Shown in pieces: positions 35,892 to 44,746 of a stretch of 64,000 bases of DNA. The position numbers and the translations under genes are program-made. Source of the DNA: Ruminimicrobiellum sp045223915 (lineage in GTDB: Bacteria > Elusimicrobiota > Endomicrobiia > Endomicrobiales > Endomicrobiaceae); the NCBI GenBank assembly GCA_045223915.1, contig JBGUZU010000015.1, positions 62,001-126,000 on the forward strand, given 5' to 3'. Within the stretch, counting starts at the first letter, position 1. Every line of letters starts with the position of its first letter. The notes below the pieces were generated by a model, which was given only the letters and a program-made list of their open reading frames with translations, was not told the origin of the DNA and ran no database searches.

Positions 35892-37048
35892 TATATTATC
35901 TGTATCCTGGATACATAATTTTTATAATTGTTTTTCATGTCTTCCAAACAATCTCCGCCGAACTTTTCTACCATTGCTCTTGCAAGTTCGAAAGCTACGG
36001 CTGCTTCACCTACGATACCTGCAGCAGGTACGGCACAAACATCACTTCTTACGGCTTCCGCTTTTTCAACTTTTTTGGTATCTATATTTACTGATTTTAA
36101 AGGTTTCGATAATGACGGTATCGGTTTCATGGTACAAGATATTTCAATGTTTTCTCCGTTGGTCATACCGCCTTCGGTTCCGCCGGCTCTGTTGGTAGTT
36201 CTGTAAAAACCTTTTTTATTTGAATAAAAAATTTCATCATGTGAAGCAGAGCCCAAAGTACTTGCAAATTTTGTACCCATACCTACTTCAACTGCTTTAA
36301 TTGCTTGAATAGACATTAAACTTTGTGCAAGTCTTCCGTCGAGTTTTAAGTCCCACTGAGTATGACTTCCCAACCCTATGGGAACATTTTCGGCAACAAC
36401 TTTAAATTTGCCGCCCAAAGTGTCACCTTTTGAACTTGCTTGTCTTATTATTTGAATCATTTTTTTTGATGCTGCTTTATCGGGACATCTTACAAAAGAC
36501 ATTTCAGCCAAATGCTGAATTTGCGATTTATCTATACCCGACATCTTTGCAGATACTTTTCCTATTGTTTCAACATAAGAATAAATATTTATTCCGAACT
36601 CTTTTAATAATTCTCTGCAAACTGCACCTACCGCAACTCTTGCTGCGGTTTCTCTTGCCGAAGCTCTTTCCAAAATGTTTCTGAAATCATCTACACCGTA
36701 TTTCATAAGACCTGCCAAATCCGCATGGCCCGGTCTTGGCTTTTTCAAATGTTTACCGTCAATATCTACACTTGTGGGGGACATTACCGACTGCCAATTT
36801 TCCCAATCTCTGTTAAAAATAAAAAGTGTTATCGGTGATCCCATAGATTTTGCATATCTTACTCCGGACAAGATATGAACTTGGTCTGTTTCTATGTTCA
36901 TTCTTTGTCCTCTGCCGTAACCTTTTTGTCTTCTTGCAAGATCTACATCTATATCTTCCGTATTTATGTTAAGTCCTGCCGGAATACCTTCAAGTATTGC
37001 TACTATTCCTTGTCCGTGTGATTCACCTGCTGTTGAAAATCTTATCAT
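35891..37048 (-). CDS. aroC: Chorismate synthase
   Basis: FMN-dependent enzyme converting 5-enolpyruvylshikimate-3-phosphate to chorismate. N-terminal TAGESHGQGIVAILEGIPAG, RRQKGYGRGQRMNIE, then RPGHADLAGLMKYG, ERASARETAARVAVGA and C-terminal RSDVCAVPAAGIVGEAAVA. 385 residues. A ribosome site GGAGATATAAT precedes the ATG. It lies 17 bases after radA and may be cotranscribed with it. Confidence 0.97.
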   Translation of the reverse strand: MIRFSTAGESHGQGIVAILEGIPAGLNINTEDIDVDLARRQKGYGRGQRMNIETDQVHILSGVRYAKSMGSPITLFIFNRDWENWQSVMSPTSVDIDGKHLKKPRPGHADLAGLMKYGVDDFRNILERASARETAARVAVGAVCRELLKEFGINIYSYVETIGKVSAKMSGIDKSQIQHLAEMSFVRCPDKAASKKMIQIIRQASSKGDTLGGKFKVVAENVPIGLGSHTQWDLKLDGRLAQSLMSIQAIKAVEVGMGTKFASTLGSASHDEIFYSNKKGFYRTTNRAGGTEGGMTNGENIEISCTMKPIPSLSKPLKSVNIDTKKVEKAEAVRSDVCAVPAAGIVGEAAVAFELARAMVEKFGGDCLEDMKNNYKNYVSRIQII

Positions 37049-37065
37049 ATTATATCTCCTAAAAA

Positions 37066-38436
37066 TTATCGTATTGCTTGTATTGCACTATGAACATTTG
37101 TCACACCGATAATTTCAATTTTACCTTTATAATTTAAACTTTTTAAATTGCTTTTTGGGATAATTGCTTTTTTAAATCCCAACTTTTCTGCTTCGGTTAA
37201 TCTTTCTCTTATTTGGGATACAGCTCTTACTTCACCCGCAAGACCGACTTCGCCGAAAATAACTGTTTTATCAGGGCAAACAACTCCGTTATTTGCGGAA
37301 GCAATTGCACATGCTATAGCTAAATCCGATGCCGTTTCTTTTATTTTTATGCCACCGACAACATTTATAAACACATCCTGATTATCTAACGGTATACCGA
37401 TTCTTTTTTCAAGAACGGCGATAATTATTATTACTCTGTTTAGGTCGTATCCGGAAACCATTCTTCTGGGTAATCCGAAATTTGTTCTTGCAACAAGAGA
37501 TTGTATTTCTATAAGTAACGGCCTTGTTCCTTCAATTGAAGAAGTAACTACATTTCCGGCAACGGTATTTGAATTTTCGCTTAAAAAAATAAGTGACGGA
37601 TTTTCTACTTCTTTTAATCCTTCAGCTTTCATTTCAAAAATACCAATTTCACTTGTCGGTCCGAACCTGTTTTTATATGCTCTTAAAATTCTGTATATTT
37701 GTTGCTTTTCGTTTTCAAAATATAAAACAGTATCAACAATATGTTCCAAAATTCTCGGTCCCGCCAAATCTCCGTCTTTAGTTACATGTCCCAAAATAAA
37801 TACCGTTATATGTTGGGATTTTGCTATTCTTAATAATTCCGCGGAACATTCTCTGACCTGCCCTACAGATCCCGGAGCCGATGTGAATTCCGGATGATAT
37901 GTCGTTTGTATTGAATCTATAACCAAAAATTTAGGTTGTATTTTATTTATTGCGGCAACTATATTTTCAAGGTTTGTTTCCGAAGCAAGGAAAATATTAT
38001 CTTTTGAAATGTTTAATCTTTCCGCTCTTGATTTTACCTGTGAAAGAGATTCTTCTCCGGATATATATAATACTGTCCCTTCTTTAGAAAGAGCTCCGGA
38101 AATTTGCAGCATCAAAGTTGATTTTCCTATTCCCGGTGCACCGCCCAGTAAAGTTAAAGACCCCGGAACAATTCCGCCGCCTATCATGTGATCGAATTCT
38201 TTTATTCCGGTTTTTATTCTTTCAAAGCTTTTAACGGCAACATCGTTTAACGGAAATGTTCCCGAAGAAAAGCCTGTCAGTTGTCTTGTTGATTGATTAG
38301 AAGATAAAATAGGTTCCTGTTTTTCTTCTACGAAAGTGTTCCACTTTGAACATCCGGGACATTTCCCGAGCCATTTCGGAGATTCATAACCGCAACTTTG
38401 ACATACAAATACTGTTTTAACTTTTTTGTTTTTCAC
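37066..38436 (-). CDS. radA: DNA repair protein RadA (branch migration ATPase)
   Basis: RecA-like ATPase that extends heteroduplex in recombination. C4 zinc finger FVCQSCGYESPKWLGKCPGC, Walker A GAPGIGKST, KNRFG motif in RAYKNRFGPTSEIG, Walker B VIDSIQT and a C-terminal Lon-like domain with VGGIKIKETASDLAIA. The start is GTG; I see no Shine-Dalgarno sequence, and TATATA stands 5 bases before the GTG, so a leaderless start is possible but weak. Confidence 0.96.
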   Translation of the reverse strand: MKNKKVKTVFVCQSCGYESPKWLGKCPGCSKWNTFVEEKQEPILSSNQSTRQLTGFSSGTFPLNDVAVKSFERIKTGIKEFDHMIGGGIVPGSLTLLGGAPGIGKSTLMLQISGALSKEGTVLYISGEESLSQVKSRAERLNISKDNIFLASETNLENIVAAINKIQPKFLVIDSIQTTYHPEFTSAPGSVGQVRECSAELLRIAKSQHITVFILGHVTKDGDLAGPRILEHIVDTVLYFENEKQQIYRILRAYKNRFGPTSEIGIFEMKAEGLKEVENPSLIFLSENSNTVAGNVVTSSIEGTRPLLIEIQSLVARTNFGLPRRMVSGYDLNRVIIIIAVLEKRIGIPLDNQDVFINVVGGIKIKETASDLAIACAIASANNGVVCPDKTVIFGEVGLAGEVRAVSQIRERLTEAEKLGFKKAIIPKSNLKSLNYKGKIEIIGVTNVHSAIQAIR

Positions 38437-38504
38437 AAAACTATATAGATTTATTAAAGTATGAAATGTTTACAAACGGAAGAATTTACACAAAATATGT
38501 GCAG

Positions 38505-38543
38505 CTTTTTCTATACCTCAATACCTCTATTCCTCCATCCTTA
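38505..38543. repeat. Short CCATACCTC-type tract
   Basis: Tandem imperfect units of CTATACCTCAATACCTC and CTATTCCTCCATCC, the same family as 13238, 40000, 41376 and 43801. Located between mlaD and radA. Confidence 0.6.
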
Positions 38544-38549
38544 AGGGGT

Positions 38550-39899
38550 TTATTTTGAGCTTGCCGCCGCTATACCGGCAACACCGAATATACTTGCAAG
38601 ATCTTCATCGGTAACTTTAAGTTTAATATACGGCATAACATTTGTTTTTGTAAGTGTATCTTCAACCTGAACACCGACATATAACCAGTTGAAAATGCCG
38701 AGTCTTGCACCGAGTACAATGTTCGGCTTGTCTCTGTCCGGATCATCTTTCTTGGCTGTTTCTGTTCTGAATATTGCTTCGGCGTTAATATAAAGTCTTC
38801 TCATAGGTCCGTATATCTTATCAAACGGAGACCAACCTACACCTACACCGCCTTTACTTCTCATAACGCCGCCGTAAGCTTCAAAATTTTCCGATCTGAA
38901 GCCCATGAGAGCATCAATCTTGTTCATGTTGTTTCTTTCAAATTCATCATCTTCGTTTGTATAATTACCGATATTATTTATACCGATATAATAGAATTTA
39001 TGATTGGTCGGCCTGAACCTGATACCGAAATCGTTACGATATTTTTCGTTTCTTGTATCAAATTTACCCATGTATTCCCAGTCGATTTCAAGCTTTTTGG
39101 TTCTGGATACAAACTGTTGCAATTGTTCAACCGTAACTTTAATGTCACTTACAGTACCTTTAATTTCATTTGCCATTTCTTCATCATTTATCAATGTAGA
39201 AATTGTTCCGTCACCTTCACTTATCTTTGTTACCAACTCATCAATTTTTTCGGAAACTTTTTTAAGTTCAAGAACAATGTCTCTGATATCTTGTTTGTTT
39301 TGTTGAGTTATACTATACAAGTCGGAAGAAAAGTTTTTGAAATTGTCGATAACTTGCCCGATTTGTCTTTCTTTGTCTGCGATTGTTTTACTTACTTTTT
39401 TAAGGTTATCTACGGTATCATAAAGATTTTTGAAGAAATCTTTGTTCAAACCTTCGGAAGCATTTCCCAAAACTTCATCAACTTTCTTTACTGCATTTTC
39501 TATTAATTCTTCGAGAGATGCTCCCTTTGCGGCATTAATAGTTCCGCCGGGTTCTACAACACTGTTTGTAGGAGTTCCCTGAGTAAGTTCTATATATTTT
39601 GTTCCTATTATTCCCATAGAAACTATTTTTGCGGTTGCATCGGAATATAATGTTATATTTCTGTCTATAACAAGTACTACTTTTGCTCTGCCGTTTTCCA
39701 AAACGATATTTTTTATGTTACCTACATCAACTCCGGAAATTTTTACTTTAGACTTTTTAGGAAGACCGGCAGTATTTTCAAAGTAAGTGTTAACAATATA
39801 CTTTGAAGTCAGACTGTAGTTACCCAACATCATTATGGTTATAAGAACCGCTATTATACCTATAGTTACAAAAATTCCAAGCTTTAATTCGTTAGACAC
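38550..39899 (-). CDS. mlaD: MlaD/MCE-family protein with C-terminal beta-rich domain
   Basis: Periplasmic lipid-transport substrate-binding protein, anchored by one helix (about 6-28, FVTIGIIAVLITIMMLG). MCE domain about 35-120 with AGLPKKSKVKISGVDVG and GIIGTKYIELTQGT. A long coiled coil (about 140-260) follows, then a beta-rich C-terminal region (about 265-440, repeated aromatic strands such as KFYYIGINNIGNY and GARLGIFNWLYVGVQV) resembling outer-membrane barrel strands. Start: AAAGGGG then GTG at 39899; the longer frame to 39974 is read from an intergenic repeat. Confidence 0.85.
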   Translation of the reverse strand: MSNELKLGIFVTIGIIAVLITIMMLGNYSLTSKYIVNTYFENTAGLPKKSKVKISGVDVGNIKNIVLENGRAKVVLVIDRNITLYSDATAKIVSMGIIGTKYIELTQGTPTNSVVEPGGTINAAKGASLEELIENAVKKVDEVLGNASEGLNKDFFKNLYDTVDNLKKVSKTIADKERQIGQVIDNFKNFSSDLYSITQQNKQDIRDIVLELKKVSEKIDELVTKISEGDGTISTLINDEEMANEIKGTVSDIKVTVEQLQQFVSRTKKLEIDWEYMGKFDTRNEKYRNDFGIRFRPTNHKFYYIGINNIGNYTNEDDEFERNNMNKIDALMGFRSENFEAYGGVMRSKGGVGVGWSPFDKIYGPMRRLYINAEAIFRTETAKKDDPDRDKPNIVLGARLGIFNWLYVGVQVEDTLTKTNVMPYIKLKVTDEDLASIFGVAGIAAASSK

Positions 39900-39932
39900 A
39901 AGAACCCCTTTAAAAATTACTCTGTAATTTTT

Positions 39933-40057
39933 GAGGTATGGATGTATGGAAGTATGGATGCATAGAAACGACATTGTTTATAATTCTTTTGTTGTTGTGG
40001 TTTCTATACTTCTATTCCTCTGTACCTCTATTCCTCAATTTTTGCTTCGCAAAAATT
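39933..40057. repeat. Palindromic composite repeat between mlaF and mlaD
   Basis: Arm one GAGGTATGGATGTATGG... (39933-39968) and arm two GTTTCTATACTTCTATTCC... (40000-40036) are imperfect inverted copies of about 37 bases, giving a large hairpin. Then palindrome AATTTTTGC-TTC-GCAAAAATT (40037-40057) reaches the mlaF stop codon. It nearly fills the spacer inside the mla operon. Confidence 0.75.
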
Positions 40058-40844
40058 ATTGCATTGCAAAAGACATTTCAACCGGTATCGGTCCTACGCT
40101 TGAACCGTCAACAAACTGTTTTAACATTTTATCGTTAACCGATTTAGGGTTAGCAATAGTTTGTTTTAACTTTTCTACCGTTCCTTCAAAAATCACTTTA
40201 CCTAAATACAACATTATTATTCTGTCCGCTATTTTGTAAGCGGAATTCATATCATGAGTAACAACTATGGATGATACTTTTAATTCTTTTTTCAAATGAA
40301 TTATAAGTTCACCTATAACATCGGACATTATCGGGTCAAGTCCCGTAGTCGGTTCATCGTAAAAAATATATTTCGGCTGATAAGCTATTGATCTTGCAAG
40401 CCCGACTCTTTTTTTCATACCGCCGCTCAGTGCGGAAGGTTTTAATTTTTCTATATCGGAACTTAATCCGACCATATTTAAACAAGAAGAAACTCTCTTT
40501 TTCATTTCTTCTTCGGATAAATTTGTAAGATTTTTCATTCCGAAAGAAACATTTTCTTCTATTGTCAAAGAATCAAACAGTGCCGCTTCCTGAAACAAAA
40601 AACCAATCTTCTTTTGAATTTCACGAAGGTTTTTTTTATCCGTTTTTGTTACGTCTATATCGTCAATAATAATCTTGCCGGAATCGGGTTTTATAAGTCC
40701 TACGAGATTTTTAAGTAAAATACTTTTTCCCGTTCCGGATCCGCCTATTATAACAAGTGTTTCACCGTCTTTAACTTCAAGACTTACACCTTGCAACACT
40801 TTTTTTGTTTCAAAAGACTTATATAAATTTTCAACCTTTATCAT
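40056..40844 (-). CDS. mlaF: MlaF-type ABC ATPase for lipid transport
   Basis: 262 residues. Walker A GGSGTGKSILLKNLVGLIKPD, Q-loop FLFQEAALFDSLT, signature ALSGGMKKRVGLARSI, Walker B YIFYDEPTTGLDP, H-loop VTHDM. The FDSLTIEENV and LSGGMKKR variants match MlaF. It should power an MlaE permease, but none lies in the window; MlaD follows downstream. Start is ATG without a clear Shine-Dalgarno sequence. Confidence 0.9.
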   Translation of the reverse strand: MIKVENLYKSFETKKVLQGVSLEVKDGETLVIIGGSGTGKSILLKNLVGLIKPDSGKIIIDDIDVTKTDKKNLREIQKKIGFLFQEAALFDSLTIEENVSFGMKNLTNLSEEEMKKRVSSCLNMVGLSSDIEKLKPSALSGGMKKRVGLARSIAYQPKYIFYDEPTTGLDPIMSDVIGELIIHLKKELKVSSIVVTHDMNSAYKIADRIIMLYLGKVIFEGTVEKLKQTIANPKSVNDKMLKQFVDGSSVGPIPVEMSFAMQ

Positions 40845-40891
40845 TATCTTATTATTTTATAATTTTTATATTGATTTTCCAATATGTTAAT

Positions 40892-40926
40892 AAAAAAGCG
40901 GGAAGAAAATTTCTTCCCGCTTTTTT
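40892..40926 (-). terminator. Intrinsic terminator after the DUF1844 gene
   Basis: Perfect 17-bp stem AAAAAAGCGGGAAGAAA / TTTCTTCCCGCTTTTTT with a one- to three-base apical loop; T runs on both strands. Separates DUF1844 from mlaF. Confidence 0.9.
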
Positions 40927-40954
40927 ATTATTAATTTTTAATTGCTGATTATTG

Positions 40955-41278
40955 TTATTTCTTTTCTTCTTCTTTTTTTTCTTCAACTTTAGGTTGTTCT
41001 TCTGTTTTCGGAGTATCGCCTTTAGCAACTTCGTCCGCATAGTTCATTTGCAAATTTGAAATAGTATCTTCCAATAACTTTTCTTCGGTTTTAGTTAAGT
41101 TACCTTTTGTTTTATCTTTTAACATTAAAAGCATGTCGATAGTTACTTGTGCGGACTTTATATCTCTGTGTATCTTTCCATCCATTTGGCTGGGAATTTT
41201 ACCCATTTGTTGCCAACATGCTGAAGCAAACATAGATATTAAACTGAACAAATGTTGATTAAGTTCTTTTGGATCCAT
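40955..41278 (-). CDS. DUF1844-family protein
   Basis: 107 residues. Helical core with FSLISMFASACWQQMGKIP, SAQVTIDMLLMLKDKTKGN and LTKTEEKLLEDTISNLQMNY, which is the DUF1844 pattern (ID.L.ML..KTkGNLt..E). The C-terminus is a Glu/Lys-rich tail. Strong AAGGAG site. Conserved across several phyla; function unknown. Confidence 0.85.
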   Translation of the reverse strand: MDPKELNQHLFSLISMFASACWQQMGKIPSQMDGKIHRDIKSAQVTIDMLLMLKDKTKGNLTKTEEKLLEDTISNLQMNYADEVAKGDTPKTEEQPKVEEKKEEEKK

Positions 41279-41289
41279 TTTTATCTCCT

Positions 41290-41446
41290 TAAAAAATCGC
41301 TTTGCGATTTTGATGTATAGATGTATGGAGGTATGGATGCATGGAAACTACAAAAACTGTTTTTTTTGTTGTAGTTTCTATACTTCTATTCCTCTATCCC
41401 TCCATGCCTCAATTTTTCAAAAATTAACTTTAATTTTTGAAAAATT
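41290..41446. repeat. Palindromic composite repeat downstream of gltX
   Basis: Palindrome AAAATCGC-TTT-GCGATTTT, then arms TGTATAGATGTATGGAGG... (41314-41349) and GTAGTTTCTATACTTC... (41370-41410), imperfect inverted copies. It ends in a perfect 16-bp repeat AATTTTTCAAAAATTA (41411-41426) / TAATTTTTGAAAAATT (41431-41446), whose right arm is the gltX 3' end and whose apex holds the gltX stop. Confidence 0.75.
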
Positions 41447-42908
41447 TGTCTACCGTAATCTGTATTCTTTTTAAAACTTCTTCTTTTCCCATAACTTCCA
41501 TCATATGGAAAAGACTCGGTCCTTGTGTTCTTCCGGAAATTGCAACTCTTATCGGATGGAACACTTTACCGTTACTGAACCCTAACTCTACTGCCAAATC
41601 TCTTGCATATTTTTCAAGAGCTTCCGGTGAAAAATCCTGTTGGTTAGGTAATCTTTTTAATGTTTCTTCCAACACAACTTTAGAACTGTCTTTTTTTGTT
41701 TCGGATAACAAAACTTTTGATACCGCTTGTTCATCAAAAGATAATTCTTTAAAGAAGAAATCTACAAGCCCCGGAATATCTTTTAACAATTTTATTTTTT
41801 CATGTTCCAAAGAAATTGCTTTCTTAAGCAATTCTCTGTCCCAATCTTTTATTAAATCCTGTTGGTTTGTGTATTCTATCCAATCTATAAATAAATCATA
41901 AATTTCCTGGTCTGATTTACTTCTGATATACTCTCCGTTCATCCACAACAACTTTGAAGGATCAAACGTTGCAGGGCTTGAATTACATCTGTCCAAAGAA
42001 AAGTTTTCTATTAAACTGTTACCGAAAAATAATTGTTGGCTGTCTTCCGTTGACCAGCCTAAAAGTGCCAAATAGTTTATTAATGCATCTTGCAAATAAC
42101 CTTCTTTTCTGTATTCGAGAACGGAAGTGTGTCCGTGTCTTTTTGAAAGTCTTGCTCCGTCTGAACCGAGTATCATGGACAAATGTGCAAATACAGGAGG
42201 TTCCCAACCTAAAGCTTTAAATATGTGAATTTGTCTCGGTGTATTTGAAATGTGGTCATCACCTCTGATTACATGCGACATTTCCATTAAATGGTCGTCT
42301 ATTACACAAGCAAAATTGTATGTAGGTACACCGTTTGCTTTCATCAAAACAAAATCGTCAAGCAAAGCATTTTCAAAACTTACATGACCTCTGACAACAT
42401 CGTCAAACTCTATTTTGCCTTCTTTAGGCATTCTGAATCTTATAACTGCTGTTCTGCCTTGTTTTTCATATTCTTCCTGTTGTTCTTTAGTTAAGTTTGC
42501 GCAATGTCCGTTATATTTCGGAGGTTGTTTCGCAAGTCTTGCCTGTTCTCTCATTTTTTCTACTTCTTCAGGTGTACAATAACATTTATATGCATAACCT
42601 TTTTCAAGTAATATATCTATATATTTTTGATATATTCCCTGCTCTTTTCTTTTCATTTGATAATACGGAGCATATTTTTCAAGTTCGTTTCCCGGACCTT
42701 CATCCCAGTTAAGTTTCAACCATTTCATTGCGTTTATGATTATACCCGTTGAAGCTTCCGTAGACCTTGCTTCGTCGGTATCTTCTATTCTAAGGATAAA
42801 TGTTCCTTTTTCTTTTTTTGCATAAAGATAGTTAAATAATGCAGTTCTTACTCCGCCTATATGTAAATCGCCTGTAGGTGAAGGTGCAAATCGTACCCTA
42901 ATACTCAT
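41430..42908 (-). CDS. gltX: Glutamyl-tRNA synthetase
   Basis: Class I synthetase, 492 residues. HIGH motif in RFAPSPTGDLHIGG, KMSKS-type motif ARLSKRHGHTS, CYCTPEEVEKMREQA in the catalytic insertion, VIRGDDHISNTPRQI, C-terminal anticodon-binding domain with GRTQGPSLFHMMEVMG. AGGAG site before the ATG. No glutaminyl-tRNA synthetase is visible here, so whether it also charges tRNA-Gln cannot be judged. Confidence 0.97.
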   Translation of the reverse strand: MSIRVRFAPSPTGDLHIGGVRTALFNYLYAKKEKGTFILRIEDTDEARSTEASTGIIINAMKWLKLNWDEGPGNELEKYAPYYQMKRKEQGIYQKYIDILLEKGYAYKCYCTPEEVEKMREQARLAKQPPKYNGHCANLTKEQQEEYEKQGRTAVIRFRMPKEGKIEFDDVVRGHVSFENALLDDFVLMKANGVPTYNFACVIDDHLMEMSHVIRGDDHISNTPRQIHIFKALGWEPPVFAHLSMILGSDGARLSKRHGHTSVLEYRKEGYLQDALINYLALLGWSTEDSQQLFFGNSLIENFSLDRCNSSPATFDPSKLLWMNGEYIRSKSDQEIYDLFIDWIEYTNQQDLIKDWDRELLKKAISLEHEKIKLLKDIPGLVDFFFKELSFDEQAVSKVLLSETKKDSSKVVLEETLKRLPNQQDFSPEALEKYARDLAVELGFSNGKVFHPIRVAISGRTQGPSLFHMMEVMGKEEVLKRIQITVDKFFKN

Positions 42909-43002
42909 TTTATTTCTCCTAAAAAATATATATAGTTTGTATATTATACAAAATATTATTTAAATAGTTTAATTTGTGTTAAAATATTAGTATGAAACTT
43001 TT

Positions 43003-43032
43003 TTGATGCTTATTTTGTCTAAATATTATAAA
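43003..43032 (+). promoter_or_regulatory. Candidate promoter of the second Spy-like gene
   Basis: TTGATG, 18-base spacer, TATAAA, with the transcript start near 43039 and GGGAGG just before the ATG at 43059. A minus-strand TATAAT (42943-42948) may start gltX from the same spacer. Confidence 0.45.
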
Positions 43033-43058
43033 ATAAGTATAACAAGGGAGGGATTACA

Positions 43059-43673
43059 ATGAAAAGCATAAAGATTATAGTAGGTTTGTTTTTGATATTT
43101 GCTTTACCTATATCATCTTTTGCCGTTCCGCCAAGCAGAGGACATGGCAGTACACCGCCGAAATCTGCAAGTCACAGCAGTTATCACGGGCATGGTCGTC
43201 CATCTCATCATGGCCATCACGGACATCACAGTTATCACGGTTATTATTATGACAGTGATTATTATACAAGAGATGCTTTTTGGACATTTTTAGGTTTTTC
43301 CGCATTAACAGCTATTGCTGTTGCCGCAAGTACTTCCAAAAAGAAAAAAGAAAAAGTTGTTGTTGTTGAAGAAAAAGAAGAAGAACCGGAAGATTTAACT
43401 CTTACGGCAGAACAGCAGGCTCAATTGCAAAAATTGTTTGATGAAAATAAAGACTATATTGCAAAGTTAAGAACCGAAAAAGATTCGAAAACGACTGCTT
43501 TGGAAAAAGAAAAAAGTAAAGCAAAACCGGATGAAGCAACCATAGCAAGTTTAGAAAATGAAATTTCGCAGTTATCAATGAACATATTCAGAGTTACACA
43601 AAATACGAAAAAGCAGATACAAACAATACTTACTCCCGCACAATATGAACAATATGAAGATGTAAGACTCTAA
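43059..43673 (+). CDS. Spy/CpxP-like periplasmic protein with His/Gly-rich segment
   Basis: 204 residues. Signal peptide (IIVGLFLIFALPISSFA), a His/Gly/Ser/Tyr-rich region (about 28-72, HGHHGHHSYHGYYYDSDYY) that could bind metal, a hydrophobic stretch (WTFLGFSALTAIAVAAS) and a helical LTxxQ domain with LTAEQQAQLQKLFDEN and LTPAQYEQYEDVRL. The C-terminal half matches the plan of the protein at 21095. Predicted periplasmic chaperone or metal-stress protein. Confidence 0.75.
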   Translation: MKSIKIIVGLFLIFALPISSFAVPPSRGHGSTPPKSASHSSYHGHGRPSHHGHHGHHSYHGYYYDSDYYTRDAFWTFLGFSALTAIAVAASTSKKKKEKVVVVEEKEEEPEDLTLTAEQQAQLQKLFDENKDYIAKLRTEKDSKTTALEKEKSKAKPDEATIASLENEISQLSMNIFRVTQNTKKQIQTILTPAQYEQYEDVRL

Positions 43674-43736
43674 ACTGCAATGTATAATGTACAATTTATA
43701 ATTTATAATTAACGACAAACGGCAATTTATAATAAC

Positions 43737-43768
43737 AAAAAACGGGAAGAAACCTCTTCCCGTTTTTT
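43737..43768. terminator. Terminator after the second Spy-like gene
   Basis: 14-bp perfect stem AAAAAACGGGAAGA / TCTTCCCGTTTTTT, 4-base loop, T runs on both strands. Confidence 0.92.
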
Positions 43769-43800
43769 TATTATTATTTAATCTTTTAATTCTTTAGTTG

Positions 43801-43848
43801 TATCTATACTTCTATGCATCCATACCTCAAAATTGCTTTAGCAATTTT
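43801..43848. repeat. CCATACCTC tract and palindrome touching the hisG stop
   Basis: CTATACTTCTATGCATCC units (43804-43828) followed by palindrome AAAATTGC-TTTA-GCAATTTT that ends at the last base of the hisG stop codon. Confidence 0.7.
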
Positions 43849-44720
43849 TAGTATATAATCTTATTTAAAGGATATTCAATAATCCCTTCCGCACCTGCTC
43901 TCTTAAGTGCCGGAATAACTCTTTTTACAATATTTTCTTCGATGATAACTTCCAAAGCTATCCAATTACCGTCACTCAAATTTGAGATTGTAGGTTTTCT
44001 TAATGCCGGCAATATTTTTTCAACTTCAGGTAACTTTTTGAAAGGTATATTCATTTTTAAACCAACCATACCTTCCGCATTTAATGCACCTTGTAAAAGT
44101 ATTGCAAGATTTTCGATTTTTTCTCTTTTCCAAGAATCTTTCCAAGAAGAATTGTTTGCAATAAGTCTTGTTGTTGAAGTTAAAATTTCTTCAACTATTC
44201 TTAAGTGATTTGCTCTTAAAGAAGAACCTGTTTCGGTAAGTTCAACGATAGCATCTACAAGTTTACCTGCTTTAGCTTCCGTTGCACCCCAAGAAAATTC
44301 TATGTTAGCTTTAACTTTGTTTTTGGCAAAATATTTTTTTGTATAGTTTAAAAGCTCTGTTGCAATTCTTTTGCCTTGCAAATCTTTTACGCTTTTTATT
44401 TTTGATGCTTCAGGTACTGCCAATACCCATCTTACAGGTCTGAAACCTGACTTTGCATATCTTAATTCGCAAACTTCTTTAACTTTTGCATTTGTTTCGC
44501 ATATCCAATCAAAGCCGGTAAGACCTGCATCAAATACGCCGTCTTGAACATATTTTGCCATTTCTTGAGATCTTACAAGCATAACTTCTATTTCTTCATC
44601 GCTGCATGTAGGGAAATAAGATCTTGAAGAAACATTTATTCTTATACCTGCTTTTTTAAATAATTCAATTGTTGATTCTTGTAAACTGCCTTTTGGAAAT
44701 CCTAATCTTAATTTTTTCAC
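43848..44720 (-). CDS. hisG: ATP phosphoribosyltransferase, long form
   Basis: First step of histidine synthesis (ATP plus PRPP). 290 residues, so the long HisG with a C-terminal regulatory domain (about 215-290, NIPFKKLPEVEKILPALRKP). Catalytic part: RLGFPKGSLQESTIELF, GVFDAGLTGFDWI, PRPP loop VELTETGSSLRANHLRI. Start is GTG with AGGAG 7 bases upstream. No other his gene lies in the window. Confidence 0.93.
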   Translation of the reverse strand: MKKLRLGFPKGSLQESTIELFKKAGIRINVSSRSYFPTCSDEEIEVMLVRSQEMAKYVQDGVFDAGLTGFDWICETNAKVKEVCELRYAKSGFRPVRWVLAVPEASKIKSVKDLQGKRIATELLNYTKKYFAKNKVKANIEFSWGATEAKAGKLVDAIVELTETGSSLRANHLRIVEEILTSTTRLIANNSSWKDSWKREKIENLAILLQGALNAEGMVGLKMNIPFKKLPEVEKILPALRKPTISNLSDGNWIALEVIIEENIVKRVIPALKRAGAEGIIEYPLNKIIY

Positions 44721-44746
44721 TGTTATTCTCCTAATATTAAATATAC

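Noticed and set aside
39900..39974. 25-residue N-terminal extension of mlaD
   Set aside because: Read from the CCATACCTC repeat; GTG at 39899 has AAAGGGG in front and starts the membrane anchor.
43141..43260. Separate His/Gly coding frames inside the second Spy-like gene
   Set aside because: Low-complexity codons keep other frames open by chance; the main frame has signal peptide, LTxxQ motifs and ribosome site.
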